From contig CALGTJ010000615.1 of the NCBI GenBank assembly GCA_937901435.1, positions 1 through 7,439 on the forward strand: a DNA stretch of 7,439 nucleotides. Direction: 5' to 3'. Shown one piece after another: positions 6,766 through 7,439 of the stretch (the first letter of the stretch is position 1; every line of letters begins with the position of its first letter). The DNA is from an uncultured Rhodobacter sp. (GTDB lineage: Bacteria; Pseudomonadota; Alphaproteobacteria; Rhodobacterales; Rhodobacteraceae). Below the pieces are notes generated by a model. The model was given only the letters and a program-made list of their open reading frames with translations. It ran no database searches and had not been told where the DNA came from. Made by a program: the position numbers and the translations under genes.

Positions 6766-7122
6766 ATGAAAACATTTATCCTCGCTGGCGTATTCACCGT
6801 GGCGACCGCCTTTGCCGCTGTTGCCCAAGACAAAGACCTGACCCCCGGAGCCATGGCAGAGATCGCCATGTCAGAGCAACTGTTCGCCATCGGCAAAGCC
6901 CGTGGCGAGCCGGTGATGATGCTGGCCGCGCTGCGGATGCGCGACACGCTGGGCATGGACACCGCCGCGCCTGCGGCCGAGTTTACCAGCAAGGACGACA
7001 TGCTGGCCGCCGCACGCGAGGCTGCGGCCAATGATCCCGCGCTGCTGGGTGTGATAGAGGATGTCGCCGCCAGCGGATCGCGCCGCATGTGCATCTATGC
7101 GTGCAATGGCGTCTGCTATTGA
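6766..7122 (+). CDS. Small exported protein of unknown function with a Cys-rich tail
   Basis: I do not recognise this family. The 118-residue product starts with a clear Sec-type signal peptide: K2, a hydrophobic core at about residues 4-18, and a likely cleavage at AVA-Q after residue 20. This predicts a mature periplasmic or secreted protein of about 98 residues. The mature part is Ala- and Met-rich and looks helical (MAEIAMSEQLFAIGKA, then MMLAALRMRDTLGM). It ends in an arginine pair followed by MCIYACNGVCY, giving C109-x3-C113-x3-C117, the only cysteines in the protein. Three is an odd number, so one Cys would stay free after a disulfide, or the set may bind metal or dimerise. The ATG is preceded by GGAG (6753-6756) at 9 nt. 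Hairpins lie on both sides, so the gene seems to be a separate unit. Base composition resembles that of its neighbours. Nothing ties it to pigment synthesis except position. Confidence 0.82.
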   Translation: MKTFILAGVFTVATAFAAVAQDKDLTPGAMAEIAMSEQLFAIGKARGEPVMMLAALRMRDTLGMDTAAPAAEFTSKDDMLAAAREAAANDPALLGVIEDVAASGSRRMCIYACNGVCY

Positions 7123-7151
7123 TGAAACGGGCCTTGGCCTGACCAGAAAAC

Positions 7152-7174
7152 GGGGTGGGCATATTGCCCGCCCC
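7152..7174 (+). terminator. Terminator-like hairpin after the small exported-protein gene
   Basis: GGGGTGGGC (7152-7160) and GCCCGCCCC (7166-7174) form a 9-bp GC-rich stem with one wobble and an ATATT loop, followed on the plus strand by ACGTTTGTT. On the minus strand GTTTTCT follows the stem, so it could work in both directions. Confidence 0.6.
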
Positions 7175-7234
7175 ACGTTTGTTCGGATCCGGGGATCTGT
7201 TACGGATTGAACGAGGCTCTTATGTGAGGCAAAG

Positions 7235-7439
7235 ATGACATCCGCCCAGATCGCTGAATTCAAACGACAAGATGGCGTCCTTGTCGCAGGCATGGGCGCC
7301 TTGATGATCCTTGCCGCAAGCGCAGGTGTGATATTCTACCTCTTTGCGGCGCGCCAGTATGACCTAAAAACCTTTGGTCTGGTCGGGGTAGAATCCGGTA
7401 GGGGGCAGGATGACACCCTAAGCGCGATCTCTGTTTCGC
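7235..7439 (+). CDS. N-terminus of an unrecognised single-pass membrane protein (runs off the right edge)
   Basis: An open frame of 68 codons runs from ATG 7235 to the window end without a stop. GAGG (7226-7229) lies 5 nt before the start, a good ribosome site. The product begins with 14 mostly polar residues including K10 and R11. A hydrophobic stretch at about 15-39 (small residues, then VIFYLFAA) follows and is long enough for one transmembrane helix or an uncleaved signal anchor. A polar segment comes next (RQYDLKTFGLVGVESGRGQDD). The positive charges before the helix favour an N-in topology. I see no domain in this fragment and do not assign a function. The upstream hairpin suggests it starts its own unit. 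It could be the 5' end of an operon outside the cluster. Confidence 0.65.
   Translation, partial: MTSAQIAEFKRQDGVLVAGMGALMILAASAGVIFYLFAARQYDLKTFGLVGVESGRGQDDTLSAISVS

Noticed and set aside
7080..7122. The Cys-rich C-terminus as a RiPP core peptide
   Set aside because: The protein has a Sec signal peptide rather than a RiPP-type leader, and no maturation or transport genes are visible nearby.
7223..7240. A fourth TGT-N12-ACA match
   Set aside because: It spans the ribosome site and start codon of the partial membrane-protein gene. Its spacer is unlike the three other sites, and one or two random matches are expected in a window of this length.

Overview
The window is one end of a photosynthesis gene cluster from an alphaproteobacterium. 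High G+C, a crtI/crtA divergent pair followed by bchI-bchD-bchO, and adjacent haem-pathway genes all point to Rhodobacterales, most likely an aerobic anoxygenic phototroph of the Roseobacter group. A genus cannot be named from the sequence alone. crtA (spheroidene monooxygenase) implies the spheroidene/spheroidenone carotenoid series.

Layout: the 5' end of crtI (phytoene desaturase) runs leftward off the window. A 109-bp intergenic region follows, carrying two TGT-N12-ACA palindromes of the PpsR/CrtJ type. To its right is a tightly packed rightward operon, crtA-bchI-bchD-bchO. Its junctions overlap or nearly abut, and three of its four genes use non-ATG starts. bchI and bchD encode the AAA+ and AAA+/vWA subunits of magnesium chelatase. 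bchO encodes an alpha/beta hydrolase-fold protein that by tradition accompanies them. bchO converges on leftward hemE (uroporphyrinogen decarboxylase), and their stop codons overlap in a TTAA inside a GC-rich hairpin. hemE diverges from rightward hemC (hydroxymethylbilane synthase) across 99 bp that hold a third TGT-N12-ACA palindrome. In the hemE orientation that palindrome matches the crtA-side site at 16 of 18 bases.

Beyond hemC and a hairpin lies a small monocistronic-looking gene for an exported 118-residue protein of unknown function with a C-x3-C-x3-C tail. A terminator-like hairpin follows. The last feature is the 5' end of a gene for a protein with one predicted membrane segment, cut by the window edge.

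Together the genes cover common tetrapyrrole steps (HemC, HemE), the first step committed to bacteriochlorophyll (BchID) and carotenoid synthesis (CrtI, CrtA). The shared operator-like palindromes suggest that one aerobic/light repressor of the PpsR family coordinates the pigment genes and this pair of haem genes. I see no RNA genes, mobile elements, CRISPR arrays or clear pseudogenes. No clearly new system is visible. The most interesting points are the hem-side PpsR-like site, the unknown exported protein, and the inverted repeat in front of it.
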